In this document: one piece after another, positions 1-7,247 of the stretch | Position numbering within the stretch: position 1 is the stretch's first letter | How the letters are laid out: every line of letters starts with the position of its first letter | DNA from: Opitutales bacterium | GTDB taxonomy: Bacteria; Verrucomicrobiota; Verrucomicrobiia; Opitutales; Oceanipulchritudinaceae | NCBI GenBank assembly: GCA_007123395.1 | Contig: SKLD01000260.1 | Span: forward strand, 1-11,783 | Length of the DNA: 11,783 nt | Direction of reading: 5' to 3' | The notes under the pieces: generated by a model | The model's input: the letters and a program-made list of their open reading frames with translations, nothing else | Told to the model about the DNA's origin: nothing | Database searches by the model: none | Program-made: the position numbers and the translations under genes

Positions 1-2225
1 ATGCGGTAGATGCCCCTTGCCTTGACGGGGTGGGCGGTGACGGCTTCGGAGCGGGGCGTGGGCTCGCGGATGCGCGCTTCTTCTGGAAGCGCAAGACCAT
101 TGCCGGGCCGATCGCCGCCGGTCGTGTCCGGGTGTGATGGGGGGCGGGCGGCTTTCTTCCGGGGAGTGTCCTTGTTTTCGGCGGGATCATGGACCGTCCA
201 TGTGCATTCGGCGGCGAAGGGCAGATGGACAACGCCATCGCGATAGGCGAACAAGACACGCGGTCCGGGGCGTTCGCGAACAGACGGAGGGAGGTGCGCC
301 GGGTGGACGGGGGCATCCGGGGGTGGCGGCGGATGCCAGAGCACGCCGGCATCGTCGTCGAGGAGCTGTCGCTGGCCCAAAAGCGGCAAGACCTCGGTGT
401 ATGCGCGGTTCATGGCGGCGTAGCCGGGAATCGCGACTGGCGGATCAAGGGGCAGGGTGGATTCGTCGCTGAGCCGGTGGTCGGAGCTATCATAGAACAA
501 GGCCGGTGGCGCGGCGTTGGCAAGACAGCGGAAATAACGGTCGGCGGAAATCGTTTTGCCCCCGGCCTGATCGCGCCCGCGCGCCCACAAGGTGGTTCGG
601 TAGAGTCCCCGTTCACCGCAGTTGAGGGCGTCGGCGAGAAGAAAACCCATGAACTGGCTCGAGTCCAAGGGCTGGAATCCGATGTTTCCGGCGGATAGTC
701 CGAGCGGCGAAATCCCTTCCGTGAGAAAACGCAGGCCCGCCTCCGAGAGGGTTTTCAGGCAGTGCAGGAGACCGTGGAGATGCGGTCCGGGCCCGCCGTG
801 TTCGGGCAGGCGGCGCATGTGGACTCCATAAAAATGAAGATTGATCAGCGAGTCGATCCAGAAGCCGTCGATGCCGGCCCCGCGCATGGCGAGCATCCAG
901 TCGATATACGCGCGTTGAAATCCCGGATGGGCGAAGTCCATGGCCACGATTTCGGAGTACCCGCCGCCGAAAGGATGGGTTTCGGCGGCGAAGGCGCGCG
1001 GGGTTTCATGACGGACGATCCAGTCGGGATGCTCTTTCAGCAAGGGGCTCGAGACGTGCAGGTGTCCGGCGGCCCAGCCGTAGACTTCGAGCCCGTGCCG
1101 GTGCGCCGCCTCGCAGTAGTTCCGCAACGCTTCCATACCGCCTTCTGCTTCCGGGAGAGTGAAATCATAAATCCCGCAGCAGTTGTTTCCATGGTGGGGA
1201 TGCGGCAGCGTGTGAAGGGCGACGCGCTTGGCACCGGTCTCGGCGATGGAGCGGAGGAATTTCGTTTGGTGCTCAAAGAACCGGCCCGTGCGCATGTTCC
1301 ATGATTCAAAAATGATGGAAGGGACCGGATCGGGCCGACGCACGCCGGTGCTATCTTCAATGCCGCCGCAGTAGGCGTCCCACACGCGTGCCCAGAGGTC
1401 ATGGGACTGTTCATTGGTGAGCGGTTTCTCCGACAGGGCGACGACGAGGGAGACCCACGGGGTTTCCTTTTCCGCACCGGGCGTGAAGAACGATTGGTCG
1501 ACGATATCCAGCACGGTCTTGCCAATGCTTTTGCCGGTGTAGCCGCGCACGAGGGTGATCTCCTCGCGGAAGCGGAAAAGGGCGAGCCCCGGGGTATACA
1601 CGAAGTCCATGGCGGGACCGCCACCGCCGCGCGGTTGCAGATCGCCCGTGACATGGGGCTGCCCATTGATGAAAAGGGTATCCCGTGTGCAGAAATCGTC
1701 GTCGCGGTTCAGGGCTTGTTCCCAACCGCCTTCATGGCAGCCCCAGCGGGGTGCGAAATAGCGCGCGCCCTCGGTTGTGCCGTTGGGTTCGAGCGTGGAC
1801 CGTTCGATGACAAAGCGCACGTCGGCGTGCGGACAATTCAGCCGGATGCGGTGACGCAGGCGCGGCATCCCGAGCCATGTGTCCGCCGTGAAGTCGAGCG
1901 AGACATCCGCCTCCACCGTTTCCGCGCCGGTGCTGGCGGGGTTGATACATGAATCAAAATAGCAGTTGCGTTGCGGTGAGCGCCAGCCTTTGCGACCGGT
2001 GACGCGAAGACGCAGGGAGACGAAGTTTTCATCCGTTGCTTCAGCGCCGTGCAAGCGCCAGTCGCCAAAGATGTGGCCTTCGGCGCTTTCAAATTCGGGA
2101 AGCCATGGATATTGGCCGCCGCGCAGGGGCGTGCCGTCATGCGTGATGACGCCGATTCCAGCAAGTCCCTTGGCGGTCCGCGCCAACTCGATGGAAAATT
2201 CGCCGACCCGGTATTTGGTGTTCAT
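1..2225 (-). CDS. TIM-barrel glycoside hydrolase-like protein, 3' end beyond the left edge
   Basis: An uninterrupted frame of 741 codons starts at ATG 2225-2223 (MNTKYRVGEF) and leaves the window with no stop. There is no signal peptide, so a cytoplasmic location is likely. Residues 1-280 look like an N-terminal beta-sandwich. Residues about 300-620 resemble a (beta/alpha)8 hydrolase barrel: LLKEHPDWIVRHE (395-407), then EIVAMDFAHPGFQRAYIDWM and GIDGFWIDS (451-459). This is the order seen in GH36, GH31 and related hydrolases ('HPDW ... D/H-P ... GxDG-hydrophobic-D'). D458 is the candidate nucleophile; E503 in FLTEG is a candidate acid/base. A proline-rich linker (631-655) leads into a further beta-rich part, interrupted by a polar Pro/Arg/Lys-rich stretch (about 680-735). 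It begins 24 bases after the preceding stop and is probably co-transcribed with that gene. The exact family and substrate are unknown. The reading frame is certain; the hydrolase fold is inference from motifs. Confidence 0.85.
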   Translation of the reverse strand, partial: MNTKYRVGEFSIELARTAKGLAGIGVITHDGTPLRGGQYPWLPEFESAEGHIFGDWRLHGAEATDENFVSLRLRVTGRKGWRSPQRNCYFDSCINPASTGAETVEADVSLDFTADTWLGMPRLRHRIRLNCPHADVRFVIERSTLEPNGTTEGARYFAPRWGCHEGGWEQALNRDDDFCTRDTLFINGQPHVTGDLQPRGGGGPAMDFVYTPGLALFRFREEITLVRGYTGKSIGKTVLDIVDQSFFTPGAEKETPWVSLVVALSEKPLTNEQSHDLWARVWDAYCGGIEDSTGVRRPDPVPSIIFESWNMRTGRFFEHQTKFLRSIAETGAKRVALHTLPHPHHGNNCCGIYDFTLPEAEGGMEALRNYCEAAHRHGLEVYGWAAGHLHVSSPLLKEHPDWIVRHETPRAFAAETHPFGGGYSEIVAMDFAHPGFQRAYIDWMLAMRGAGIDGFWIDSLINLHFYGVHMRRLPEHGGPGPHLHGLLHCLKTLSEAGLRFLTEGISPLGLSAGNIGFQPLDSSQFMGFLLADALNCGERGLYRTTLWARGRDQAGGKTISADRYFRCLANAAPPALFYDSSDHRLSDESTLPLDPPVAIPGYAAMNRAYTEVLPLLGQRQLLDDDAGVLWHPPPPPDAPVHPAHLPPSVRERPGPRVLFAYRDGVVHLPFAAECTWTVHDPAENKDTPRKKAARPPSHPDTTGGDRPGNGLALPEEARIREPTPRSEAVTAHPVKARGIYR

Positions 2226-2249
2226 AGGCAAAGTGTCTTTCGCCGCGCA

Positions 2250-4529
2250 TCATTGCGGGGGGCACGCGAATGTTTCGCGGAAAATCTCCCGTGGTCCGAT
2301 GTGGATGGGCGTTTCAAGCGTCTGACCAGGAAAGAACACGCGCAGGGTGGTTTCCACGGGAACCTGAAGGGGGTTGAAGACGAGCACACAGCGGTTCCGG
2401 AATTCGTCGCGGTCGAGGCGCGCGGCACGAGGGACTATGGTCAGCACGTCATCGCCGGCATCAGCCAGCGCTCCGCCCATGAAGAGGTCGGCGTGCAATC
2501 CCTGATAGCTTTGGTAAGTGGCGATGAGTGTTTGATCGACCGGGTTTTCATAACTGAAATAGGGGACGGACTCCTGCAAATGCCGGTGGCTCGCGACGTG
2601 TTCGCCGGGGAGCCAGTGGAACCCGCCGTCGGGTCGATAACCGCGAACATGGGTCCGCGCGACGGGATACTGGCACAAGGCGGTGTGGCGCATCAGAAAA
2701 ACGCAATCCAGCCATGCCGGCTCAACACAGTCGAGAGGCAGGGTATCAAGCCACGCCATGGCGGCGGCGAGGGAAGAATTTTCCATGGGCGGAATATCCG
2801 CTTGCTGGTCGCGGCCCGCTGTGCAGGCATGCGCCATCCCCCGCAGATCCAAATCCTCCGGCATCCCGCGCCCGCGGAAGGTGTGAAAGCACCAGCCCAC
2901 GGCATGATTGACGAGACGGCAGTAGCCGCGCAGCCAGCGCTCCTCGCCACTGGTTTGCCACGCGGTCGCGAAGCAATGCGCCATCTGCAGCATGGTGTGG
3001 GCGTTCGCCTGCCCGCCGGAGAGGTGGGCGCGCCGCCGCGGATACGGGGCGATGGCCCAGAACATCGGATCGATGGACCTCTCCATGGCGTCGAGAAGAG
3101 GAAGAAACACAGGATAGGTTTCGTTCGTCAACTGGGGCAGAAGCCTCCGGCAATGCCCGGCCCAGATGCCCGGGGTGGAATCGTTATCGGTGAGCGCGCG
3201 GGCCACCGAGGCCGCCAAATCCGGGCGCTCGGGATCGGGCAGATCGCGGATGGCGTCCACAAACGGACCTTCCATGCCGGCGGCGCGGAAACGTTCCGCC
3301 GCCGCCCGCGCTTTCGGGAAGAGATGGCTTTTCGGGTTGGCCGCGTCGATGTGCAGGTTGTGCTCCATTAACAACTCCTGCAGCGCGATGAACGGCCCTT
3401 CCTCGTCGCGGCCAAGGACGCGGATACGGTAATCCAGTTGCACAAGGAGGTCTCCCAGATAAAAGCGCCAACCGGGGCCGTAACAATAGTCCGCCAAAGG
3501 CCGGGTTCCCTTCAAATAATCGACCGGTCCTCTTTCGCGCGTTGCCAATCCCGTGGACCCTGGGATCAGGAACGACCGGTGCAGCCACTCACCCGCCGTC
3601 TTCCAGTCAACCTGCAGGCGTCGGTAAACGTCGGCCACGGCAGGGGGCCTCCCGTCGTATCCATTGATCCGCGCGGCCCGTGACCATGCGGCAATGATCC
3701 AGCGGTCGCGGGCGCCACCCGGGATGGAGGTCGACGCCTGCAGCTCGACGACTTGGGTCATGCCCTTCGCGGGCACATGGTAGGGCGGATCTTTTTCGAA
3801 GGAACTGGTCCAGTTGCCCGCACCGAGGATGTATTTGTAACCGCGGTGCGCGGCGCGTTTGAAGTCACCGTAGCCACCGGCGCCGGTGGGCACGGTGCGT
3901 GTCGGGGTCACTTGGATTTCATCCAGCGAACAGTGGCGGAAGTCGGCCACCATCGCCACGTTGCGGTCGGGCTGGCCCTCTGCCGTGACGCGGTGCAGGA
4001 GGAGGGGATTGTGCGTGCCATAGGTGGCCCGCGCAGTCTCTCCGCGCGCGTAGCACCAGCGCGGATCATTATGGACGGGCGGTGTGATGGGTTCCTTCCC
4101 GCGCCAGATCGTCGCCGGGTTTGCCCCGAGCAAGGTCATGCTGTCCTCCGAACCGTCATAGGCATAGGGCGACTCGAAGAAGCTCATCGCCTCGGTCAGG
4201 ATCAGGTCGGCGTCCGGTTTCAGTTCGGTCTCGATCCGAAACCAACCGGTGTCGCCGCCGGGCCTGACGACAACACGCCAGTTCACGGCGGTTCCGGAAA
4301 CATCGCCTTCCCGTCCCGCGAAGGCAAGGCCGCCGTCCGGTAGTCTTTCCATTGTCGCGGCGTGGCGTGGATATACCACGCGCCCGATGGAAAGCCATTC
4401 ATGGTCTTTGAAGCGCAGCAGGGACACCTCGCCTTCGTAAAACCAGTCCGGTCGCCATCCTTCCGCCTCGCGCAGGAAGACGGCGCGCAAATTGCCGCTT
4501 TCGATTTCGATACGGTCTTGGGAGTTCAT
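2250..4529 (-). CDS. Unrecognised 759-aa protein with a putative alpha/alpha-barrel region; likely carbohydrate-active
   Basis: The chosen start is ATG 4529-4527 (MNSQDRIEIE). The frame stays open upstream to a GTG at 4625, but that extension is encoded exactly by a palindromic repeat and is rejected. I do not recognise the family. Residues 1-280 are rich in alternating hydrophobic beta-strand patterns, as in sugar-enzyme beta-sandwiches. Residues about 430-690 look helical; segments such as GGQANAHTMLQMAHC and ATAWQTSGEERWLRGY resemble helices of (alpha/alpha)-toroid polysaccharide lyases and hydrolases. Residues about 710-750 (NRCVLVFNPLQVPVETTLRV) look like a closing beta domain. There is no signal peptide, and 13 cysteines are scattered along the chain, which suits the cytoplasm. 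Conserved-looking aromatic and acidic stretches include GPGWRFYLGDLLVQLDYR (352-369). Only 24 bases separate its TGA from the next gene, so the two are probably an operon. A catalytic role is inferred from fold impression and context only. Confidence 0.85.
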   Translation of the reverse strand: MNSQDRIEIESGNLRAVFLREAEGWRPDWFYEGEVSLLRFKDHEWLSIGRVVYPRHAATMERLPDGGLAFAGREGDVSGTAVNWRVVVRPGGDTGWFRIETELKPDADLILTEAMSFFESPYAYDGSEDSMTLLGANPATIWRGKEPITPPVHNDPRWCYARGETARATYGTHNPLLLHRVTAEGQPDRNVAMVADFRHCSLDEIQVTPTRTVPTGAGGYGDFKRAAHRGYKYILGAGNWTSSFEKDPPYHVPAKGMTQVVELQASTSIPGGARDRWIIAAWSRAARINGYDGRPPAVADVYRRLQVDWKTAGEWLHRSFLIPGSTGLATRERGPVDYLKGTRPLADYCYGPGWRFYLGDLLVQLDYRIRVLGRDEEGPFIALQELLMEHNLHIDAANPKSHLFPKARAAAERFRAAGMEGPFVDAIRDLPDPERPDLAASVARALTDNDSTPGIWAGHCRRLLPQLTNETYPVFLPLLDAMERSIDPMFWAIAPYPRRRAHLSGGQANAHTMLQMAHCFATAWQTSGEERWLRGYCRLVNHAVGWCFHTFRGRGMPEDLDLRGMAHACTAGRDQQADIPPMENSSLAAAMAWLDTLPLDCVEPAWLDCVFLMRHTALCQYPVARTHVRGYRPDGGFHWLPGEHVASHRHLQESVPYFSYENPVDQTLIATYQSYQGLHADLFMGGALADAGDDVLTIVPRAARLDRDEFRNRCVLVFNPLQVPVETTLRVFFPGQTLETPIHIGPREIFRETFACPPQ

Positions 4530-4565
4530 TTTAAGAATCTCAGAATAATTGGGACACAAACAAGA

Positions 4566-4625
4566 GTGGAAGCGGCGTCTCGCCGCTTTTACCGTTCGGG
4601 CGAAGCGGCAAGATGCCGTTTCCAC
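4566..4625. repeat. 60-bp palindromic, cloverleaf-like repeat
   Basis: The outer arms GTGGAAGCGGC (4566-4576) and GCCGTTTCCAC (4615-4625) are inverted complements at 10 of 11 positions. Inside lie two further hairpins. One is AGCGGCG-TCT-CGCCGCT (4571-4587), with a perfect 7-bp stem and a 3-base loop. The other is AAGCGGCA-AGA-TGCCGTTT (4603-4621), an 8-bp stem with one wobble. A small CCG-TT-CGG lies between them. Nested inverted repeats in an intergenic gap are typical of REP/MITE-like dispersed elements. I recall similar 'agcggcgtctcgccgct' and 'gcggcaagatgccg' strings from PVC genomes, but copy number cannot be seen in one window. Confidence 0.75.
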
Positions 4626-4629
4626 ATTG

Positions 4630-4730
4630 TTTCGGTTGCTCGTGCTCGTTGTTCCTATTCCGGAATGATTAGTATTTTAGTCGTTTGTCTTTGTTGTCTT
4701 TATTGCGGGCGTATTAGCAATATGCTTGTA
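4630..4730 (-). promoter_or_regulatory. Candidate promoter/operator tract for the 759-aa and hydrolase-like genes
   Basis: An AT-rich stretch within GC-rich DNA. Read on the minus strand it holds TAAAAT (4679-4674), a 5-of-6 match to TATAAT, 145 bases before the ATG at 4529. No good -35 hexamer lies at the expected distance. Nearby are a perfect 10-base palindrome ATTCCGGAAT (4657-4666) and a tandem TTGTCTTTG/TTGTCTTTA (plus strand, 4685-4702), either of which could be an operator. The evidence is composition and short motifs only. Confidence 0.25.
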
Positions 4731-4822
4731 TCCGGTATCGACGCCCCGCGTTCGACCCCGCGGAGCCCGCGTGCGGTCTCCGGCGTGCCGATGGTCAGCG
4801 GCATGGATTTGCCGGACGGCTA

Positions 4823-7186
4823 CTATTGGATCCGCAACGGGGTGATATAGACACCGTCATCCAGAGCGCTGAGGAATTCGTCGAGGCGGCGGGGCGCGCC
4901 CGGCTCCATGAGAAGGCGGTCTCGGATTTCGGCGGCGGATGACGATGGGTCCCAGCTTTCGGCGCGGGCAATGACCTCCCAGAGGCGTGGATCGGCCGGC
5001 TCGCGGGCGAGGAGTGCCCGGGCCGTCGCGGCGTCGCCATCGGCGGCGAGGAGTCCGGCCCGCAAGAGGGCGGCTTCGTAGTTGGCGGGCCGGGCCGCAA
5101 GAAGGGCGTCGAGTTTTGCGATGGCGTCGACCGCACGCCCTTCGCCGATGGCGCGCAGAGCGAGGAAGTAGTTGGCGGGCGGATGCGGTTCGGCGACCGC
5201 AAGCGCGCTCTCAAAGTGACCCCATGCGGTGGCTGTTTGGCCCCGCTCCATTTCAACGAGGGCGAGATAATACAATGCCGCGCCGTCGCCCGGCGCATTG
5301 CCGATGCGACCGAAAAGGGTTCGACGAGCATCCGAGATGAAGCCCGCGCGCAGCTCAAGCCGGCCGCGTTCCGTGGTGCCCCCCGCGAACTGGCTGATGG
5401 CACTGCGGTAATTGTTGCCGCGGAGTTCCTGGTCGCCGATGCGCTGCAGCGCCTCCGGCCCTTGGAACCCGGTGTCGGGTGTCCAAAGGTATTGCCACGT
5501 GTGATCGTTGGCCGCTTCGTCGACGGCGGGAACGAGCGGTGAGGTAAAGCGGAGGAGTTCCTCTCCGTCGGCGATGAGAATCCATTCGCCGTCTGTCGAA
5601 CCACCGCCGAGGTCGATGACCGCCGGGGCCATGGGTGCGGAGGCAAAACTGTCCGCGAGGGCCTCGCCCTCGTGTTGCAGGATCAGATCGGTGTGTTCCC
5701 GGAAGGTGAGGACTGTTGCGGTGGCGGCGTCTTCGTCGAGGACGATGACGGCATGCCGGGTGCCGTAGTCGATTTCGCCGATACCGGCGGTAAGCCCGTA
5801 TTGAAAGGAGATCTCACGGATTTCACCGGTTTCGAGCCAGCCCTCGGGAGATTCAAAGACGTTGTCGGTTCCGCCCCAGATTTCGATGAAGTTCCACATG
5901 TGGCCCCATGGATGGTTCGGGTTCCCGCTCCCGCCCTCGCGCTGCACATACATTTTGAGCCCCGGCGCGTTAATGGGATCGGTGAAACGTAGTCGGTTGA
6001 TGTCGGGAAGCGGGTAATACACGCCCGAGAATCCATCCTGCACGTTCCATGCGAACGTGCTGTTGTGCATGTGCTCGGTGTAGAAGGCGATGGGGAGTTC
6101 CTCTTCCGGCATCATCCGGAAGTCGCGACCGTCGTGGTCGCTGACATACGCGGCGGGGAAGATGAGACGTGGCGTGGAGGGTGAATCGTCGCCCGGTTCG
6201 CGCGGTTCATGGCCTTGCACGGCGGCGCGGCGGCGCTGTTCGCGCGGGAAAAAGGCGTCGTTCCAGATGCGCGCGCCCTGTGGATAGGGGGCGGGATTGA
6301 GGGCGCGGTAAGCAATATGCACAAGGGCTTCGCCGGGATGGAGGGTGACGGTCTGCCCCAGCATCATGTTGGTGTAGCGCGCGAACATGCGCAGGTTATA
6401 CGATTCGGTGTAGCGGCTGAACTCCATCCACATGTGAATGGAGACGGTCCCGTCTTCAAGTTCCTCGACGTAGTAGGAGGCCGGTTGTTCCGTGCCGATA
6501 CCGTGTTCGTGCCACGGAAAGGAGACCTTCACCCCCGAGTCCCAGAAGGGCAGGATATCCTTGATTTTCCCTTCATAAAAGAAAATGTCCTCGCCCGTTG
6601 GCTTGTGGATGACGCGGTAAATGGACCCAGCGATCTCCGGCACGACATACACACGCAGGTATTCGTTTTCAAGGACAACGGTTTGGAGCGTGCGTGGTTC
6701 CTCCTCCAGTTGCTCCGTCCCGTAGACGTGCCCGAACGGATGGTTTTGATTGGGGTTCTCTTCCCAGCGGTACATTCCCGTCCAGTGAGGGAGCGTCAAA
6801 CTGCCCGCGCCTGTTTCCACGCCGCCGGAGAAGTCGCGCAGGCGCAGGCGGAAAAAGCCCGTCGGGCCGTCATCCACGGGACGCACCACGGCGCGCGCGA
6901 CGCGTTCGCCGCCCGGCGTATCGAATTCGTGCAGGATTCCCTGCGTGTGCCATGTTTGCAGGTCGGGTGTCCACTCCACGGCCAGATCGAGGCCGCCCGC
7001 GACACGCGGGGCCTCGAAGCGCAAGAGCGACTCACCGTCGCCGATGGACATGACGGGGGCGAGCGTCGGGAGGGTTTGTGTCGCGATGTTGTCCTCCGCG
7101 AAGGCGGTTCCGCCGAGGAGGAGCGCGGGTATAAGGAAAGCCATGGCGGCGAGGCGTGATTGATCAATCAAGGGGTGTTTTTTCAT
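4823..7186 (-). CDS. Exported DUF5107-type protein with C-terminal TPR-like repeats
   Basis: A 787-residue protein starting at ATG 7186. Residues 1-30 form a clear signal peptide: MKKH, a hydrophobic core with AFLIPALLLGG, and a likely cut after AFA before EDN, so it is exported. Residues about 45-118 form a small module with EWTPDLQTWH and, at its end, GFFRLRLRDF. Residues about 130-475 fit DUF5107, a galactose-mutarotase-like supersandwich domain: TVVLENEYLRVYVVPEIAGS, then a D-I-F-F-Y element, FPWHEHG, and ARIWNDAFFP. Residues about 570-735 contain repeated A/L/Y/G helices (ALYYLALVEMERGQ, AALLRAGLLAADGD) typical of TPRs. DUF5107 plus TPRs is a common combination in saccharolytic bacteria. 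The molecular function of DUF5107 is not established; binding or modifying a sugar is inferred. It lies 61 bases after the preceding stop, without a clear Shine-Dalgarno. It ends in two consecutive TAG codons. Confidence 0.92.
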   Translation of the reverse strand: MKKHPLIDQSRLAAMAFLIPALLLGGTAFAEDNIATQTLPTLAPVMSIGDGESLLRFEAPRVAGGLDLAVEWTPDLQTWHTQGILHEFDTPGGERVARAVVRPVDDGPTGFFRLRLRDFSGGVETGAGSLTLPHWTGMYRWEENPNQNHPFGHVYGTEQLEEEPRTLQTVVLENEYLRVYVVPEIAGSIYRVIHKPTGEDIFFYEGKIKDILPFWDSGVKVSFPWHEHGIGTEQPASYYVEELEDGTVSIHMWMEFSRYTESYNLRMFARYTNMMLGQTVTLHPGEALVHIAYRALNPAPYPQGARIWNDAFFPREQRRRAAVQGHEPREPGDDSPSTPRLIFPAAYVSDHDGRDFRMMPEEELPIAFYTEHMHNSTFAWNVQDGFSGVYYPLPDINRLRFTDPINAPGLKMYVQREGGSGNPNHPWGHMWNFIEIWGGTDNVFESPEGWLETGEIREISFQYGLTAGIGEIDYGTRHAVIVLDEDAATATVLTFREHTDLILQHEGEALADSFASAPMAPAVIDLGGGSTDGEWILIADGEELLRFTSPLVPAVDEAANDHTWQYLWTPDTGFQGPEALQRIGDQELRGNNYRSAISQFAGGTTERGRLELRAGFISDARRTLFGRIGNAPGDGAALYYLALVEMERGQTATAWGHFESALAVAEPHPPANYFLALRAIGEGRAVDAIAKLDALLAARPANYEAALLRAGLLAADGDAATARALLAREPADPRLWEVIARAESWDPSSSAAEIRDRLLMEPGAPRRLDEFLSALDDGVYITPLRIQ

Positions 7187-7210
7187 GATAGTTAGATTTC
7201 AGGTTGTTGG

Positions 7211-7229
7211 AAAATCCCGGTGCGCCGGG
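7211..7229 (-). terminator. Weak hairpin with T-run after the large secreted-protein gene
   Basis: On the minus strand, about 20 bases after the TAG at 7250-7248, CCCGG-CGCA-CCGGG forms a 5-bp all-G/C stem followed by ATTTT. It has the layout of an intrinsic terminator, but the stem and T-run are short. It could attenuate rather than stop transcription into the DUF5107 gene. Confidence 0.3.
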
Positions 7230-7247
7230 GGAGCGGCGGCATCCTCT

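Larger units (their letters stand above)
4530..4822. other. 293-base intergenic region; leader of the 759-aa gene
   Basis: This is the only sizeable non-coding gap in the window. From right to left it has three parts. A GC-rich tract (about 4730-4822) follows the upstream gene's stop. A distinctly AT-rich tract (about 4630-4730) contains a 9-base tandem repeat and a 10-base palindrome. The 60-bp palindromic repeat comes next, followed by about 36 bases leading into the ATG at 4529. I see no convincing intrinsic terminator and no tRNA-like structure. The AT-rich part is the natural place for a promoter for the two downstream genes. Confidence 0.8.

Noticed and set aside
1037..2164. Minus-strand open frames at 1037-1666 and 1838-2164
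   Set aside because: They are out of frame with the continuous 741-codon gene and have Pro/Arg/Ser/Thr-rich shadow composition.
1401..3371. Plus-strand open frames at 1401-1952 and 2049-3371
   Set aside because: They are antisense to the hydrolase-like and 759-aa genes. The second even crosses the gap between these two genes. No motifs or plausible starts were seen.
4530..4625. N-terminal 32-residue extension of the 759-aa protein from a GTG at 4625
   Set aside because: The extension is encoded by the palindromic repeat and starts exactly at its edge. The ATG at 4529 has a weak GAGA-type ribosome site about 9 bases upstream and begins sequence that reads like a real protein start.
4700..4804. 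34-aa ORF as a genuine small gene
   Set aside because: No ribosome site, no recognisable sequence, and composition turns AT-rich in its last third. It is kept only as a low-interest observation.
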